Shown one piece after another: positions 57,027 through 64,000 of a stretch of 64,000 nucleotides of DNA; position 1 is the first letter of the stretch; every line of letters begins with the position of its first letter. Position numbers and translations under genes: made by a program. The DNA comes from GCA-2688265 sp964527395 (GTDB lineage: Archaea > Nanobdellota > Nanobdellia > Woesearchaeales > GW2011-AR9), in assembly GCA_964527395.1 (NCBI GenBank), contig CAZGQD010000003.1, positions 1 to 64,000 of the forward strand, read 5' to 3'. The notes below the pieces were generated by a model. The model was given only the letters and a program-made list of their open reading frames with translations. It was not told the origin of the DNA and did no database searches.

Positions 57027-57240
57027 TGATTTCTACCCTTATTTTTTGTAATTCTCTTGTTGTATTTATTTGAGCTTTGAGGATTTTTATGTTGTCTTCC
57101 AATTCTGATGTAATTAAGTAAATATCAAGTAAAATGATTAGTACTCCAGTAATTAATGGGAGTGAATTTTGTTCTATGCTACCATATAAACTTAGTGAAA
57201 AACCGATTACTCCAATTATTATATCTCTTGAGGAAATCAT
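56881..57240 (-). CDS. Membrane protein with coiled coil ending in a hairpin-array-derived tail
   Basis: A 119-residue ORF: two membrane segments (DIIIGVIGFSLSLYGSIEQ, LPLITGVLIILLDIYLIT), a coiled coil (LKAQINTTRELQKIRVEINEIKK) and a tail of ~10-residue repeats (NEERIKIQEV, CEKRANSREF, CDERTKQREL) encoded by palindromic modules. The ancestral gene may have ended before the array. It overlaps the frame at 56775-57026. Confidence 0.5.
   Translation of the reverse strand: MISSRDIIIGVIGFSLSLYGSIEQNSLPLITGVLIILLDIYLITSELEDNIKILKAQINTTRELQKIRVEINEIKKLNEERIKIQEVCEKRANSREFCDERTKQRELCSNLVPSKLLSS
56908..57015. repeat. Tandem array of hairpin modules within coding sequence
   Basis: On the minus strand: CTTAAT-loop-ATTAAG, linker with CCAAGAGG, GTTTGC-loop-GCAAAC, linker CTCAAGAGA, TTTTG-loop-CAAAG, then GAGC-tct-GCTC. 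Loops keep GAG/GAA...GAAC-like bases while stems vary. Same family as the H module at 16359 and 49127. Confidence 0.65.
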
Positions 57241-57423
57241 ACCTGTTTTTTGATCTTTTAGTTTAATTGGATTGTTAGTTAGATTTGTATGGTTTCTGAA
57301 GTATATATTATTTGCTATAGGTTGTTTTTAAGGAGAATTTGTGAGAATAGTTTATAAAAAAACAAGGGATTTTGGATTTTGAGTTTGATTGGTTGGTTCT
57401 TTAAAGTTGATTAGGTAGAATAT

Positions 57424-58452
57424 ATGGAAAGAGTATTTTTGTTAGAAGAGCTTGTGTCTCAGAATAGTTTTCCTTCTTATAGAAGGTTGTATGAAGCTTT
57501 TGATCCTTTAGAAGTTAGAGCAGAGTTGCTTGGAACTAGAAGGGGTTTTGTGGATGTTGGGCTAAGTTTTGTTCTTGGTCAAGCCTTGAGAAGACGTATG
57601 CAAATAAGTGCTGAATTTGATGAGGAAAAAGGTGGTTTGAAGTATTTTATCTCTGGAGATGGGGTTTTTGTTAATGAGAGCAGTATCAATGGAGATAGGG
57701 CTCCTCTTAACTTTGGAGATGTGGTGGAATTTCCCAAGGCATCTGAAGTAAATGTAAGAAGAGTTTTTCATAATTCTGCAAGTATTGGTGAAATCTGGGA
57801 GAAGGAATTTGAGGGAGATGAATTTAGAAAAGTAGGGAGTTGGATGGATTACAAAGGGGTTAGTGGAGGTAAATCTAACTATACAGGATGGAAAGTACAT
57901 GTTGCATTTTCTAGAGATGAGATGGACAAAAGGTATAACTTTTTTCAAGAGATTAAAGGGCAGTTAGGCTCTAATGGATTGAATCTGAGGTGTAAGGTAC
58001 AAGGAGATTTGGCAGCTTCTAGTAACAAATTTATGGTATTTTATTTAGGTTTTCCTGGAAAAGAGTTGGAAATATTTCGAAGAACTTACCATGCATTTGG
58101 AGATGATGAATATTCGATGTTTGCTAAAAGAGTGGTATTGAATTCGTTTATGACGGCACTTTATGAAAAAGCTAGTTCTGTGGTTAAAGGTTTAGAAGAA
58201 GCGTTAGGAGCTTATCCAGTTTCACGTGGAAGTAGCTTTGAGGGAAGTTTTGGACTAAGAGGAGTAAAGCAAATGCCGGGAACTTTAAGTCAATCTGGAA
58301 GATTATTTTATGGGTATGATCATAATATGCCGATTTATAAAGTAGGGGCTAGCTATGTGAGTGCTGCTAGAAGAAGGCATAATATAATTAAGAACCCTGA
58401 TTTGTTTTGTCCAAGTGAGTTTAGTTTAGAGCAAGATACTATTGATCTTTGA
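57424..58452 (+). CDS. Hypothetical protein (342 aa)
   Basis: Unknown family. Mixed alpha/beta and soluble. YTGWKVHVAFSRDEMDKRYNFFQEI followed by LNLRCKVQG and KFMVFYLGFPGKE gives a strand-helix-strand pattern that loosely recalls the N-terminal region of some lanthipeptide synthetases or HopA1-type proteins, but I would not assign it. The ATG follows AGGT closely. Confidence 0.65.
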   Translation: MERVFLLEELVSQNSFPSYRRLYEAFDPLEVRAELLGTRRGFVDVGLSFVLGQALRRRMQISAEFDEEKGGLKYFISGDGVFVNESSINGDRAPLNFGDVVEFPKASEVNVRRVFHNSASIGEIWEKEFEGDEFRKVGSWMDYKGVSGGKSNYTGWKVHVAFSRDEMDKRYNFFQEIKGQLGSNGLNLRCKVQGDLAASSNKFMVFYLGFPGKELEIFRRTYHAFGDDEYSMFAKRVVLNSFMTALYEKASSVVKGLEEALGAYPVSRGSSFEGSFGLRGVKQMPGTLSQSGRLFYGYDHNMPIYKVGASYVSAARRRHNIIKNPDLFCPSEFSLEQDTIDL

Positions 58453-58508
58453 GATTGTTGTATTGTTTTGGCTAAATGTTTATATTGTATTGGGTTTATT
58501 TTTAGTTT

Positions 58509-59510
58509 GTGGTAATTATTAATGATAAAGTCTATGGTGAAGTAGAGATTACTGAGCCTGTGCTGCTGGAACTTATGTCAAGTGCGCCTTTGATTCGATT
58601 AAAAGGAATAGATCAAAATGGAGTGCCTGGCTTTGATTTGCCCGGTGGGAAGACAAGTCGCTTTGAACATTGTGTTGGGGTGATGATATTGCTTGGACAG
58701 TTAGGAGCCTCAGTGGAAGAGCAGATAGCTGGGCTGTTACATGATGTGCCGCACACTGCTTTTTCGCATGCAATTGATTGGGTTTTTGATGATTCTGAAG
58801 GGCAGGAGTTTCATGAGAAATTTTTTGAGAAGATAATTTTGGGTTCTGAAATCCCTTTGATACTTGAGAAGCATGGTTTTTTAGTAGATTCTGTTTTGGA
58901 TTATAGCAAATTTGGACTTCTTGAACGTGATTCGCCTGATTTGTGTGGAGATAGAGTTGATTATACCTTTCGTGATAGTTTGACTTGGTTTGGTGAGAGA
59001 GGAAAAGAAGTGTTACTTGCTTTGCCAAGTTTGGTGAATTTTGAAGGAGAGATGGTGTTCAATGATTCTGAGGCTGCTTTGTTATTTGCTCGAAAATATT
59101 TGGCATTAGATAGGGAGTTTTGGGCAGGGCCTAGGTATATGAGTGGGTTTCATTATTTGGCTTTAGCTGTGAAAAGAGCGCTTGAGATCAAATTGATTGA
59201 TTTTGATGATTTGTTTTTAACAGATATGGATGTTTATACCAAGTTATGTGGGAGTTCGGATTTAGAGATAAAGGATAATTTGAAAATGCTTGAATTTTGT
59301 AAAGATGCTAAAGTGGTTTCTGAGAAAACTGATATTGTTTATAAATCAAAAGTGCGGTTTGTTGATCCTAAAGTGTTAATTGATGGGGTTTTGCTGCCTG
59401 TTTCTTCTTTGTTTCTAGAGTTTGAAAAGGAGTTAGAGGAGCATAAGAAACGGTTTTCTAAAGAGTTGTTTATAAAGGTGGAAGAGGAATATGGGATTAG
59501 TAAAGATTAA
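58509..59510 (+). CDS. HD-domain phosphohydrolase
   Basis: A 333-residue protein. The metal ligands are FEHCVGVMIL, IAGLLHDVPHTAFSHAID and a later Asp in CGDRVDYTFRDSL, the pattern of dNTPase/SpoT-type HD hydrolases of the YdhJ/YfbR kind. Substrate unknown, possibly nucleotides. GTG 58509 lies 29 bp after TTATATT, so a leaderless GTG start is likely. Confidence 0.88.
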   Translation: MVIINDKVYGEVEITEPVLLELMSSAPLIRLKGIDQNGVPGFDLPGGKTSRFEHCVGVMILLGQLGASVEEQIAGLLHDVPHTAFSHAIDWVFDDSEGQEFHEKFFEKIILGSEIPLILEKHGFLVDSVLDYSKFGLLERDSPDLCGDRVDYTFRDSLTWFGERGKEVLLALPSLVNFEGEMVFNDSEAALLFARKYLALDREFWAGPRYMSGFHYLALAVKRALEIKLIDFDDLFLTDMDVYTKLCGSSDLEIKDNLKMLEFCKDAKVVSEKTDIVYKSKVRFVDPKVLIDGVLLPVSSLFLEFEKELEEHKKRFSKELFIKVEEEYGISKD

Positions 59511-59535
59511 ATAGTTTTATGACTAGTTTTATTTT

Positions 59536-60657
59536 ATGAAATTTGTAAAAATTGTATTTATATTGGTTTTATTTGTTTGTTCTTTGTTTGTTGTTTCTTG
59601 TAGTGTTGAAAATTCTGAGGGTTCTCAAGCAGATCCAGGAAAGTTTAATGGTGGAGGGGATTTTGGTGGAGAAGGCAAGACTTATGAGAAATTGATTATG
59701 TTTGCATCAATGTCAGAGGGGTCAATTTATTTTATTGATTATTTAGGAAATGAAGTTGAGAAAATTGATTTAGGTTTTGAGAAAACTTTTGCAAAAATGC
59801 AAGGTGAAAGGTTATTTGTTAGAGCAAATGCGAATTCTAGACCATTGAATGATGTGTCTGGAGCTAAGATAGTTGAAATTGGAAGTTCAGGGGAAGAGGT
59901 TTGGGAATATCAAAATAGTTTGTTTCACCATGATTTTGTCTTGCTTCCAAATGGAAATATTGTTGCTATAGTTTGGGAAGAGATGTCCTCTGAAGCTAAG
60001 GAAAGGCTGCCTTTTGATGCACCTAGTAAATATTATGTTGATTCTTTGTTAGAAATAGATTATGATAGTCTTGAAGTAGTATGGGAATGGCATGCGCAAG
60101 ATAAAATGGAGTTAGAAAAATATGATCTTAATTCTTTTTCAATTACTGATGAGTTTTTACATCTTAATGCGATAGAATATTTGCCTGAAGGGAATAGTTT
60201 AATCTCTGAGGAAGGGTTTTTACTTAGTTCACGGACACTTAATTTAGTTTTTGCAGTTAGCAAAAGTAGTGGTGAAGTTATTTGGGAAAGTGGAAGAGAG
60301 ATATTTAAGTCTCAACATAACCCTACATTGCTTTCAAATGGAAATATTTTAGTTTTTGATAACCTTGGTGGTGAGGGAAGGACTAGTAGAGTGATTGAAT
60401 TAGACCCAGGGACTTATGAAATTGAGTGGGAGTATGCACTTAGTGAAGTAGCAGAGAAGATTAGTGGTGCCCAGAGATTGGAAAATGGGAATACTTTAGT
60501 AACAAATGGACCAAATGGGATTTTGGTTGAAGTAGATGCTTTAGGAGAAGAGGTTTTTTCTTATGAAAGCCCATATTTTAGTGAAAATGGTAGAAATGAG
60601 CTGTTTCGGGCCTATTCTTATGCATATGATGAGCTAAAATGGCTTTTAGAAGGGTAA
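59536..60657 (+). CDS. Arylsulfotransferase (ASST)-like beta-propeller lipoprotein
   Basis: The signal peptide ends at the lipobox FVVSCS (373 aa total). The propeller repeats carry HHDFVLLPNGNIVAI, HLNAIEYLPEGNSLIS, QHNPTLLSNGNILVFDN and GAQRLENGNTLVTNG, the His and LPNGN signature of ASST-family six-bladed propellers. The catalytic His of true sulfotransferases cannot be assigned with certainty. Probably lipid-anchored outside. TTAAATA lies 30 bp upstream. Confidence 0.85.
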   Translation: MKFVKIVFILVLFVCSLFVVSCSVENSEGSQADPGKFNGGGDFGGEGKTYEKLIMFASMSEGSIYFIDYLGNEVEKIDLGFEKTFAKMQGERLFVRANANSRPLNDVSGAKIVEIGSSGEEVWEYQNSLFHHDFVLLPNGNIVAIVWEEMSSEAKERLPFDAPSKYYVDSLLEIDYDSLEVVWEWHAQDKMELEKYDLNSFSITDEFLHLNAIEYLPEGNSLISEEGFLLSSRTLNLVFAVSKSSGEVIWESGREIFKSQHNPTLLSNGNILVFDNLGGEGRTSRVIELDPGTYEIEWEYALSEVAEKISGAQRLENGNTLVTNGPNGILVEVDALGEEVFSYESPYFSENGRNELFRAYSYAYDELKWLLEG

Positions 60658-60720
60658 TCTTATGAAAATAACTTGTATTTTCAATACTTGCTCTTATGTA
60701 TCGCAAGCTTTTTAATAAGA
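60658..60720. repeat. Two-hairpin module between the ASST gene and tRNA-Arg
   Basis: GAAAATA-acttg-TATTTTC and CTTGC-loop-GCAAG, enclosed by CTTAT/ATAAG. Organisation resembles the two-hairpin modules at 15349 and 63699. Confidence 0.45.
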
Positions 60721-60741
60721 ACGTGTTTGTTCTTGTTTTGT

Positions 60742-60884
60742 GGACCTGTAGCCTAGTCTGGATATGGTTAAAATTGGTTTTTTGCTGATTTTTTCTTAGG
60801 ATTCATATGGCACCAGCCTTCTAGTTAGCATGAATTTGCTGATAAGACAGCTGGGGGTCGAGGGTTCGAATCCCTCCAGGTCCG
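60742..60884 (+). tRNA. tRNA-Arg(UCU) with two introns
   Basis: Acceptor arms GGACCTG/CAGGTCC, D stem GCC/GGC, anticodon stem CCAGC/GCTGG with loop CTTCTAA (anticodon TCT at 60820-60822), T stem GAGGG/CCCTC with loop TTCGAAT, and G73. Intron 1 (43 nt, about 60768-60810) lies in the D arm and is bounded by the direct repeat ATATGG. Intron 2 (25 nt, 60824-60848) lies at the canonical 37/38 position and forms TTAGC/GCTGA. The spliced length is 75 nt. Confidence 0.92.
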
Positions 60885-60924
60885 CTCCTAACTTTTTTAT
60901 AGTTGGGAAATTGAAGATAATTGT

Positions 60925-61057
60925 GCGTCCGTGGCTAAGCGGCTAAAGTTAGCGTCTTTTTGGCGTTATTAGCATGCGGTCCCCTGCAGAGGGACAGATC
61001 GTGGGAAGTATATAGAAAAATTCTGTGTACTCACGAATTCGAGTCCCACCGGGCGCT
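60925..61057 (+). tRNA. tRNA-Cys(GCA) with introns in the D arm and T arm
   Basis: Acceptor arms GCGTCCG/CGGGCGC and U73, anticodon stem GTCCC/GGGAC with loop CTGCAGA (GCA at 60986-60988), variable loop AGATC, T stem GTGGG/CCCAC with loop TTCGAGT. An intron of about 28 nt (60949-60976) interrupts the 3' side of the D stem and contains TAGCGTC/GGCGTTA. A 32-nt intron (61006-61037) separates the T-stem 5' strand from the T loop and forms an 8-bp helix GTATATAG/CTGTGTAC. No intron at 37/38. The spliced length is 73 nt. Confidence 0.9.
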
Positions 61058-61088
61058 CTCTTATCTTTTTCTATTAGAAGGTTTTTTT

Positions 61089-61412
61089 ATGGGAAATTTG
61101 GTATCAATCTTGAAAAGTTCTGGGAAATTCTTTTTAGGTGGAGCAGTGGCAGTGCCTAGCATTCTAGGAGCGTTATTAGGACCAATTTATACTCTTGATT
61201 ATATGAAAGATCAGCATTGCGGAGAGTATGAAAATGCTGATGATTTTGCCAATGGAGATTTTTTTTGTATTCAGGATAATGCTAGTTTAGTAGCTGGGTA
61301 TAGGGGTGACTTTTTGACAATTTCATATCTGTCTAAACCTGTTTCTGGTTTTGATTTTTCTGTGAAATATAGTGACAAATGGGGCTATGGTGACTTAGTT
61401 TCTAGTTTGTAG
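61089..61412 (+). CDS. Hypothetical small membrane-associated protein (107 aa)
   Basis: A hydrophobic Gly/Ala-rich segment (FFLGGAVAVPSILGALLGPIY) precedes a soluble part with two Cys (HCGEY, FFCIQ). The longer frame starting at 60960 overlaps tRNA-Cys and is rejected. Function unknown. Confidence 0.6.
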   Translation: MGNLVSILKSSGKFFLGGAVAVPSILGALLGPIYTLDYMKDQHCGEYENADDFANGDFFCIQDNASLVAGYRGDFLTISYLSKPVSGFDFSVKYSDKWGYGDLVSSL

Positions 61413-61461
61413 ATTTATATTAAGCATAATTTTATAACATACTTTGATTCTAAAAGAGACT

Positions 61462-62568
61462 ATGAAAGGAGCAGTATCATCAGTGGACTTGTATGCATTG
61501 GTTCATGAAATGCAGTTTTTAGTAGGATCTAAGCTGCAAAAGGTATATCATCCATCGCGTGAGCTGTTTTTCTTTGAATTTCATTGTCCTGGAAAAGGTA
61601 AGCAGATACTTCGAGTGATTCCTGGGAAGCTGGTTAATTTAGGTTCTGAGAAGCAATCTGTAGTAAAACCAAGCGGGCTTAGTATGTATTTACGAAAATA
61701 TTTGACTGGTGGTCGACTGGTTAAAATTTGGCAGAAAGGAACTGAAAGAATATTAGTACTTGATTTTGAAGTTAAGAATGCTGATGAGATTAAAGTATTT
61801 CATGTAATTATTGAATTGTTCTCTAAAGGAAATCTGATCTTTTGTTCAAGTGATTGGATAGTTATGAATCTGCTTGGTAGACAGTTGCGAGAAACTGGAG
61901 CAGTTACACATAAGAAAAAATATGAGTTTCCACCGGAAAAATTGGATTGGGCGAAACTTGTGTTTAAGGATTTTAAAGAAATATTATTGACTAGTGATAG
62001 GAAGAATCTTGCTACAACAATTGCAGTTGAAATTGGTGTTGGGGGATTATATGCAGAGGAAATATGTGCACGTGCTGAGGTAGATGGAAAAATATTATCT
62101 GCTACATTGACTGTTGCTAAAATTAAGAAAATATTTTCTGAGTTTGAGAAATTGTTGAAGTCACTGAAATCTGCTAAAGGATATAAATATGGCAAAGAAG
62201 TTGTTCCAGTGAAGTTGGTTCAAGAGAAATATGGAGAACTTGAAACTTCTTTTGAATATTTTTATTTGGCACTAGTATCTGTTAATCCTTTAGTTAAGGA
62301 AAGTCCTTATGAGAAAAAGATTGCTAATGTTTTGCGAATTATTGAAAGACAGGAAAAAGCTGTAGATGATATTGAAGAAGGGATATCTAAGGCAACAGCT
62401 AAGGGCGAGAAAATATATTCAGAATATTCTAAAATATCTAAGTTAATTGAGCATTGTAATGTAGTTGCTTCAGATAAGGGATGGGCTGAGCTATCTAAGG
62501 AGTTAAAAGGACTTAAGTCAATAAAACAAGTTGATTTGAAGAAGAAAATATTGACAGTTGAATTGTGA
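61462..62568 (+). CDS. RqcH/NEMF-family protein truncated before the NFACT-R domain
   Basis: About 368 aa. The NFACT-N region is clear: SVDLYALVHEMQFLVGSKLQKVYHPSRELFFFEFH, KPSGLSMYLRKYLTGGRLVKIWQKGTERILVL, a GNLIFC segment and LATTIAVEIGVGGLYAEEIC (HhH). A coiled coil (~280-345) follows. The protein ends soon after, whereas full RqcH continues with the NFACT-R RNA-binding domain. Either the R domain is encoded elsewhere or the protein does not recruit tRNA. ATG 61462 is preferred over TTG 61444. Confidence 0.85.
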   Translation: MKGAVSSVDLYALVHEMQFLVGSKLQKVYHPSRELFFFEFHCPGKGKQILRVIPGKLVNLGSEKQSVVKPSGLSMYLRKYLTGGRLVKIWQKGTERILVLDFEVKNADEIKVFHVIIELFSKGNLIFCSSDWIVMNLLGRQLRETGAVTHKKKYEFPPEKLDWAKLVFKDFKEILLTSDRKNLATTIAVEIGVGGLYAEEICARAEVDGKILSATLTVAKIKKIFSEFEKLLKSLKSAKGYKYGKEVVPVKLVQEKYGELETSFEYFYLALVSVNPLVKESPYEKKIANVLRIIERQEKAVDDIEEGISKATAKGEKIYSEYSKISKLIEHCNVVASDKGWAELSKELKGLKSIKQVDLKKKILTVEL

Positions 62569-62612
62569 TGTGAGAAATATTTTTTTGTTTTTTTAGTGAT
62601 TAGATATATTCT

Positions 62613-62717
62613 TTAGAGGTTTGGGAAGAAATATTTTAGGATTATTGCTAGTAAAAAAAGAAGTACACCTCCAATTATAACATCTCTAATATCTTTAAGT
62701 AGTTTTTTCTTGTCCAT
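62613..62717 (-). CDS. Tiny membrane protein (34 aa)
   Basis: MDKKKLLKDIRDVIIGGVLL and further hydrophobic residues: a basic start and one membrane helix. Its start overlaps the end of the upstream ORF by 23 bp. Short, so coding is likely but not certain. Confidence 0.45.
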   Translation of the reverse strand: MDKKKLLKDIRDVIIGGVLLFLLAIILKYFFPNL

Positions 62718-62949
62718 TTTCTGTTTTTTTGTTATTTTTAGTATTAATAAATTGTTCGATTATTTCTTTTTTTGAGGTTTCGATTTGTTCTAATAGATGC
62801 CAGTATGAAGCAATGCCTATTGAAAAAGAGATAGTGAAAATCCAAATGTACCAGTTGAAAGTAAGGCCAGTTGTGCTAAATAAACCAAAAAATATAGCAA
62901 GGACAGCTAGACTTTTCCAAACTTTTTCTAATAATGATCTTATTTTCAT
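62695..62949 (-). CDS. Small membrane protein (84 aa)
   Basis: Two membrane helices (SLAVLAIFFGLFSTTGLTF, WYIWIFTISFSIGIASYW) and a helical tail. ATG 62949 chosen; the longer frame to 63060 runs into repeat R copy 3. Function unknown. Confidence 0.55.
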   Translation of the reverse strand: MKIRSLLEKVWKSLAVLAIFFGLFSTTGLTFNWYIWIFTISFSIGIASYWHLLEQIETSKKEIIEQFINTKNNKKTENGQEKTT

Positions 62950-63048
62950 AATATTTTTTATTTTTGAAGAGTAGTTTATAACGATTTGTTGTTTGTAGAG
63001 GTTGAAGTGAATATACATTTGCTTTTGGGTAAATGCTAGTATATTTTG

Positions 63049-63149
63049 GTATATACTCATCCGTAACTATTTTCTATAACTTGGTTACGGATTCGAGACA
63101 CAGTTCCGTAAGAAAAGTTCCACTTTCTACTTACGGACCAGTATATATG
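63049..63149. repeat. Dispersed palindromic repeat R, copy 3
   Basis: Nearly identical to copy 1 (20768) without its 47-bp insert: GTATATACTCATCCGTAAC, GGTTACGGATTCGAGACACA, GTTCCGTAAGAAAAGTTCC and CTTACGGACCAGTATATA. It lies between divergent genes and carries TATA-like ends. Confidence 0.75.
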
Positions 63150-63193
63150 TACTGGAAAGTTTTATTAAGGCAAATGTAATATACTTTTTTTAG

Positions 63194-63679
63194 ATGGGTG
63201 GAAAAAGAAAAAAGCAGCTTAAATTGGTAAAGTTGCAATTAGTGCTTAGTGTCTTTTGTATGTTTTTAGCAGTTTTTGGTACCTGGTTTATTATGGAAAG
63301 AGTAATACTCGATAAGGACAATGTAAATTCAATAGATTATATAGAGTATAATGGAGTAATGGGTTTGCAAAATCAAGCAGTTTATCATGTGACTGATTTG
63401 TGGGCTGAATATGAAGAAGTAAATTTTGAGAGATATTTACAGTCAATAGGGATGTCAGAAGAAGAGTATTCTTTTTTGGATGAAAAAGACAGGGATGAAA
63501 TAAGTGAAGGATATTATAGTCAAAGTGATAGTTTTCATAATGTTCTTTTAGATGTGAATGAGATCAGTTTTATTTCTTCTTTAGCAAAACTAATGATTTT
63601 TTCACTAGGAGTTGTGTTTTTTATGATATCTTTATTGTTTAGTTTACAAGGGTATATCAAATACGAAGAAGTAAAATAA
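63194..63679 (+). CDS. Hypothetical membrane protein (161 aa)
   Basis: A basic N-terminus, one membrane helix (LVLSVFCMFLAVFGTWFIM), an acidic outer loop and a second helix near the C-terminus (LMIFSLGVVFFMISLLFSL). Function unknown. The start lies behind repeat R copy 3. Confidence 0.65.
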   Translation: MGGKRKKQLKLVKLQLVLSVFCMFLAVFGTWFIMERVILDKDNVNSIDYIEYNGVMGLQNQAVYHVTDLWAEYEEVNFERYLQSIGMSEEEYSFLDEKDRDEISEGYYSQSDSFHNVLLDVNEISFISSLAKLMIFSLGVVFFMISLLFSLQGYIKYEEVK

Positions 63680-63698
63680 AGACAAATCTACTTTGTAT

Positions 63699-63742
63699 AT
63701 TCTTGGAAACATAGTTTCCAGACGCTGAATTTAATTCAGCAT
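63699..63742. repeat. Two-hairpin palindromic module
   Basis: GGAAAC-ata-GTTTCC, linker AGAC, GCTGAATT-t-AATTCAGC. Shares TTTCCAGWCGCWGAATT with the module at 15349-15438. Confidence 0.55.
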
Positions 63743-63803
63743 GTTGTAGAGGTTGTTTTTGAGTTGGGCAATGTTTTTAAGTAAAATTCTTTGATAATTT
63801 GTT

Positions 63804-64000
63804 ATGACACGTTGGGGAAAAGGTGGTGTATTGGTTTCTCAAATGATTAGGGGAATGATAGATGCAGGTAGGATTAGTTCTGATCTTGATCTTCATCCTC
63901 ATGTACAACCCTCAAGTATAGATTTTCCAGTAGGAGATATAGCTTGGGAAATGAGAGGAGTAGTACTTCCTAGAAAAGGTGAGAAGATAATTGATTTGGT
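63804..64000 (+). CDS. dcd: dCTP deaminase-like protein (partial)
   Basis: The visible 65 residues (GVLVSQMIRGMIDAGRI, HPHVQPSSIDFPVGDIAWEMRGVVLPRKGEKI) match the N-terminus of the dCTP deaminase/dUTPase superfamily, with the SQ...I and QPSS(I/L)D motifs. These enzymes make dUTP from dCTP. The gene runs off the window, so the catalytic region is not seen. Confidence 0.78.
   Translation, partial: MTRWGKGGVLVSQMIRGMIDAGRISSDLDLHPHVQPSSIDFPVGDIAWEMRGVVLPRKGEKIIDL

Noticed and set aside
60960..61088. N-terminal extension of the 61089 gene
   Set aside because: It overlaps the tRNA-Cys gene; ATG 61089 is the sensible start.
62568..62640. Possible frameshifted continuation of the RqcH-like gene into an NFACT-R domain
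   Set aside because: The downstream DNA is T-rich with no R-domain-like sequence in any frame.

Overview
The window reads as a chromosome segment of a low-GC archaeon, most likely a DPANN lineage (Woesearchaeota/Pacearchaeota type). The archaeal identity is secure: RadA, both DNA topoisomerase VI subunits, archaeal DnaG, a histone, eIF-5A, eIF-1A, L40e, RNase P subunit Rpp21/Rnp4, a RIO1 kinase, a Pno1/Dim2 KH protein and intron-containing tRNA genes. The DPANN placement is inference from small information-processing genes mixed with many orphan proteins. Many genes have a TATA-like box about 29-32 bp upstream of the start codon, which fits leaderless transcripts and was used to choose starts.

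Layout. 1-9 kb: radA operon behind a structured leader, a TRAM protein, a degenerate PEP-synthase-like protein, rnp4, a PadR-like regulator, orphan proteins and a site-2 protease. 9-15 kb: L40e, eIF-5A and a 1428-residue protein with phosphohistidine and ATP-grasp domains. 15-21 kb: histone, an MqsRA-like toxin-antitoxin pair, HtpX, a GH3 glycosidase and a DUF2283 operon. 21-32 kb: a SpoIIM-family membrane protein, two Fic proteins, a RelBE-like pair, a RecB/Cas4-like nuclease, eIF-1A, lipoprotein signal peptidase, MazG-like and TGT-like proteins. 32-41 kb: a HerA-type ATPase split by two inteins, a lipoprotein, two phosphonate-metabolism genes and dnaG. 41-47 kb: an FHA-caspase-like protein, a RelA/SpoT synthetase, a toxin-antitoxin cassette, RIO1 and KH ribosome-biogenesis genes. 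47-54 kb: topoisomerase VI, a LAGLIDADG endonuclease, a helical-repeat protein and an AbiEii-like pair. 54-64 kb: a cyclophilin lipoprotein, MazG, HAD and HD hydrolases, an arylsulfotransferase-like lipoprotein, tRNA-Arg and tRNA-Cys (two introns each), an RqcH/NEMF-like protein without its R domain, and the start of a dCTP deaminase.

The most unusual property is the intergenic DNA. It carries several families of palindromic modules. (i) Six 120-185 bp elements have terminal stems that differ in sequence between copies but stay complementary within each copy. (ii) A 40-bp two-hairpin module is flanked at one site by a 7-bp duplication. (iii) A 48-bp two-hairpin module is inserted in frame in one toxin gene and next to a recognisable empty-site duplicate elsewhere. 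(iv) A ~100-150 bp repeat occurs three times. A separate promoter-linked motif (GCCACTACCCACTGGACA, then CGGACA just upstream of a TATA box) precedes the radA operon, a toxin-antitoxin operon, a nuclease gene and a homing endonuclease gene, always in the same orientation relative to the gene, and may define a regulon. Two cassettes are flanked by duplications of the 3' end of a host gene: the DUF2283 toxin-antitoxin pair (relA-like gene) and the homing endonuclease (top6A).
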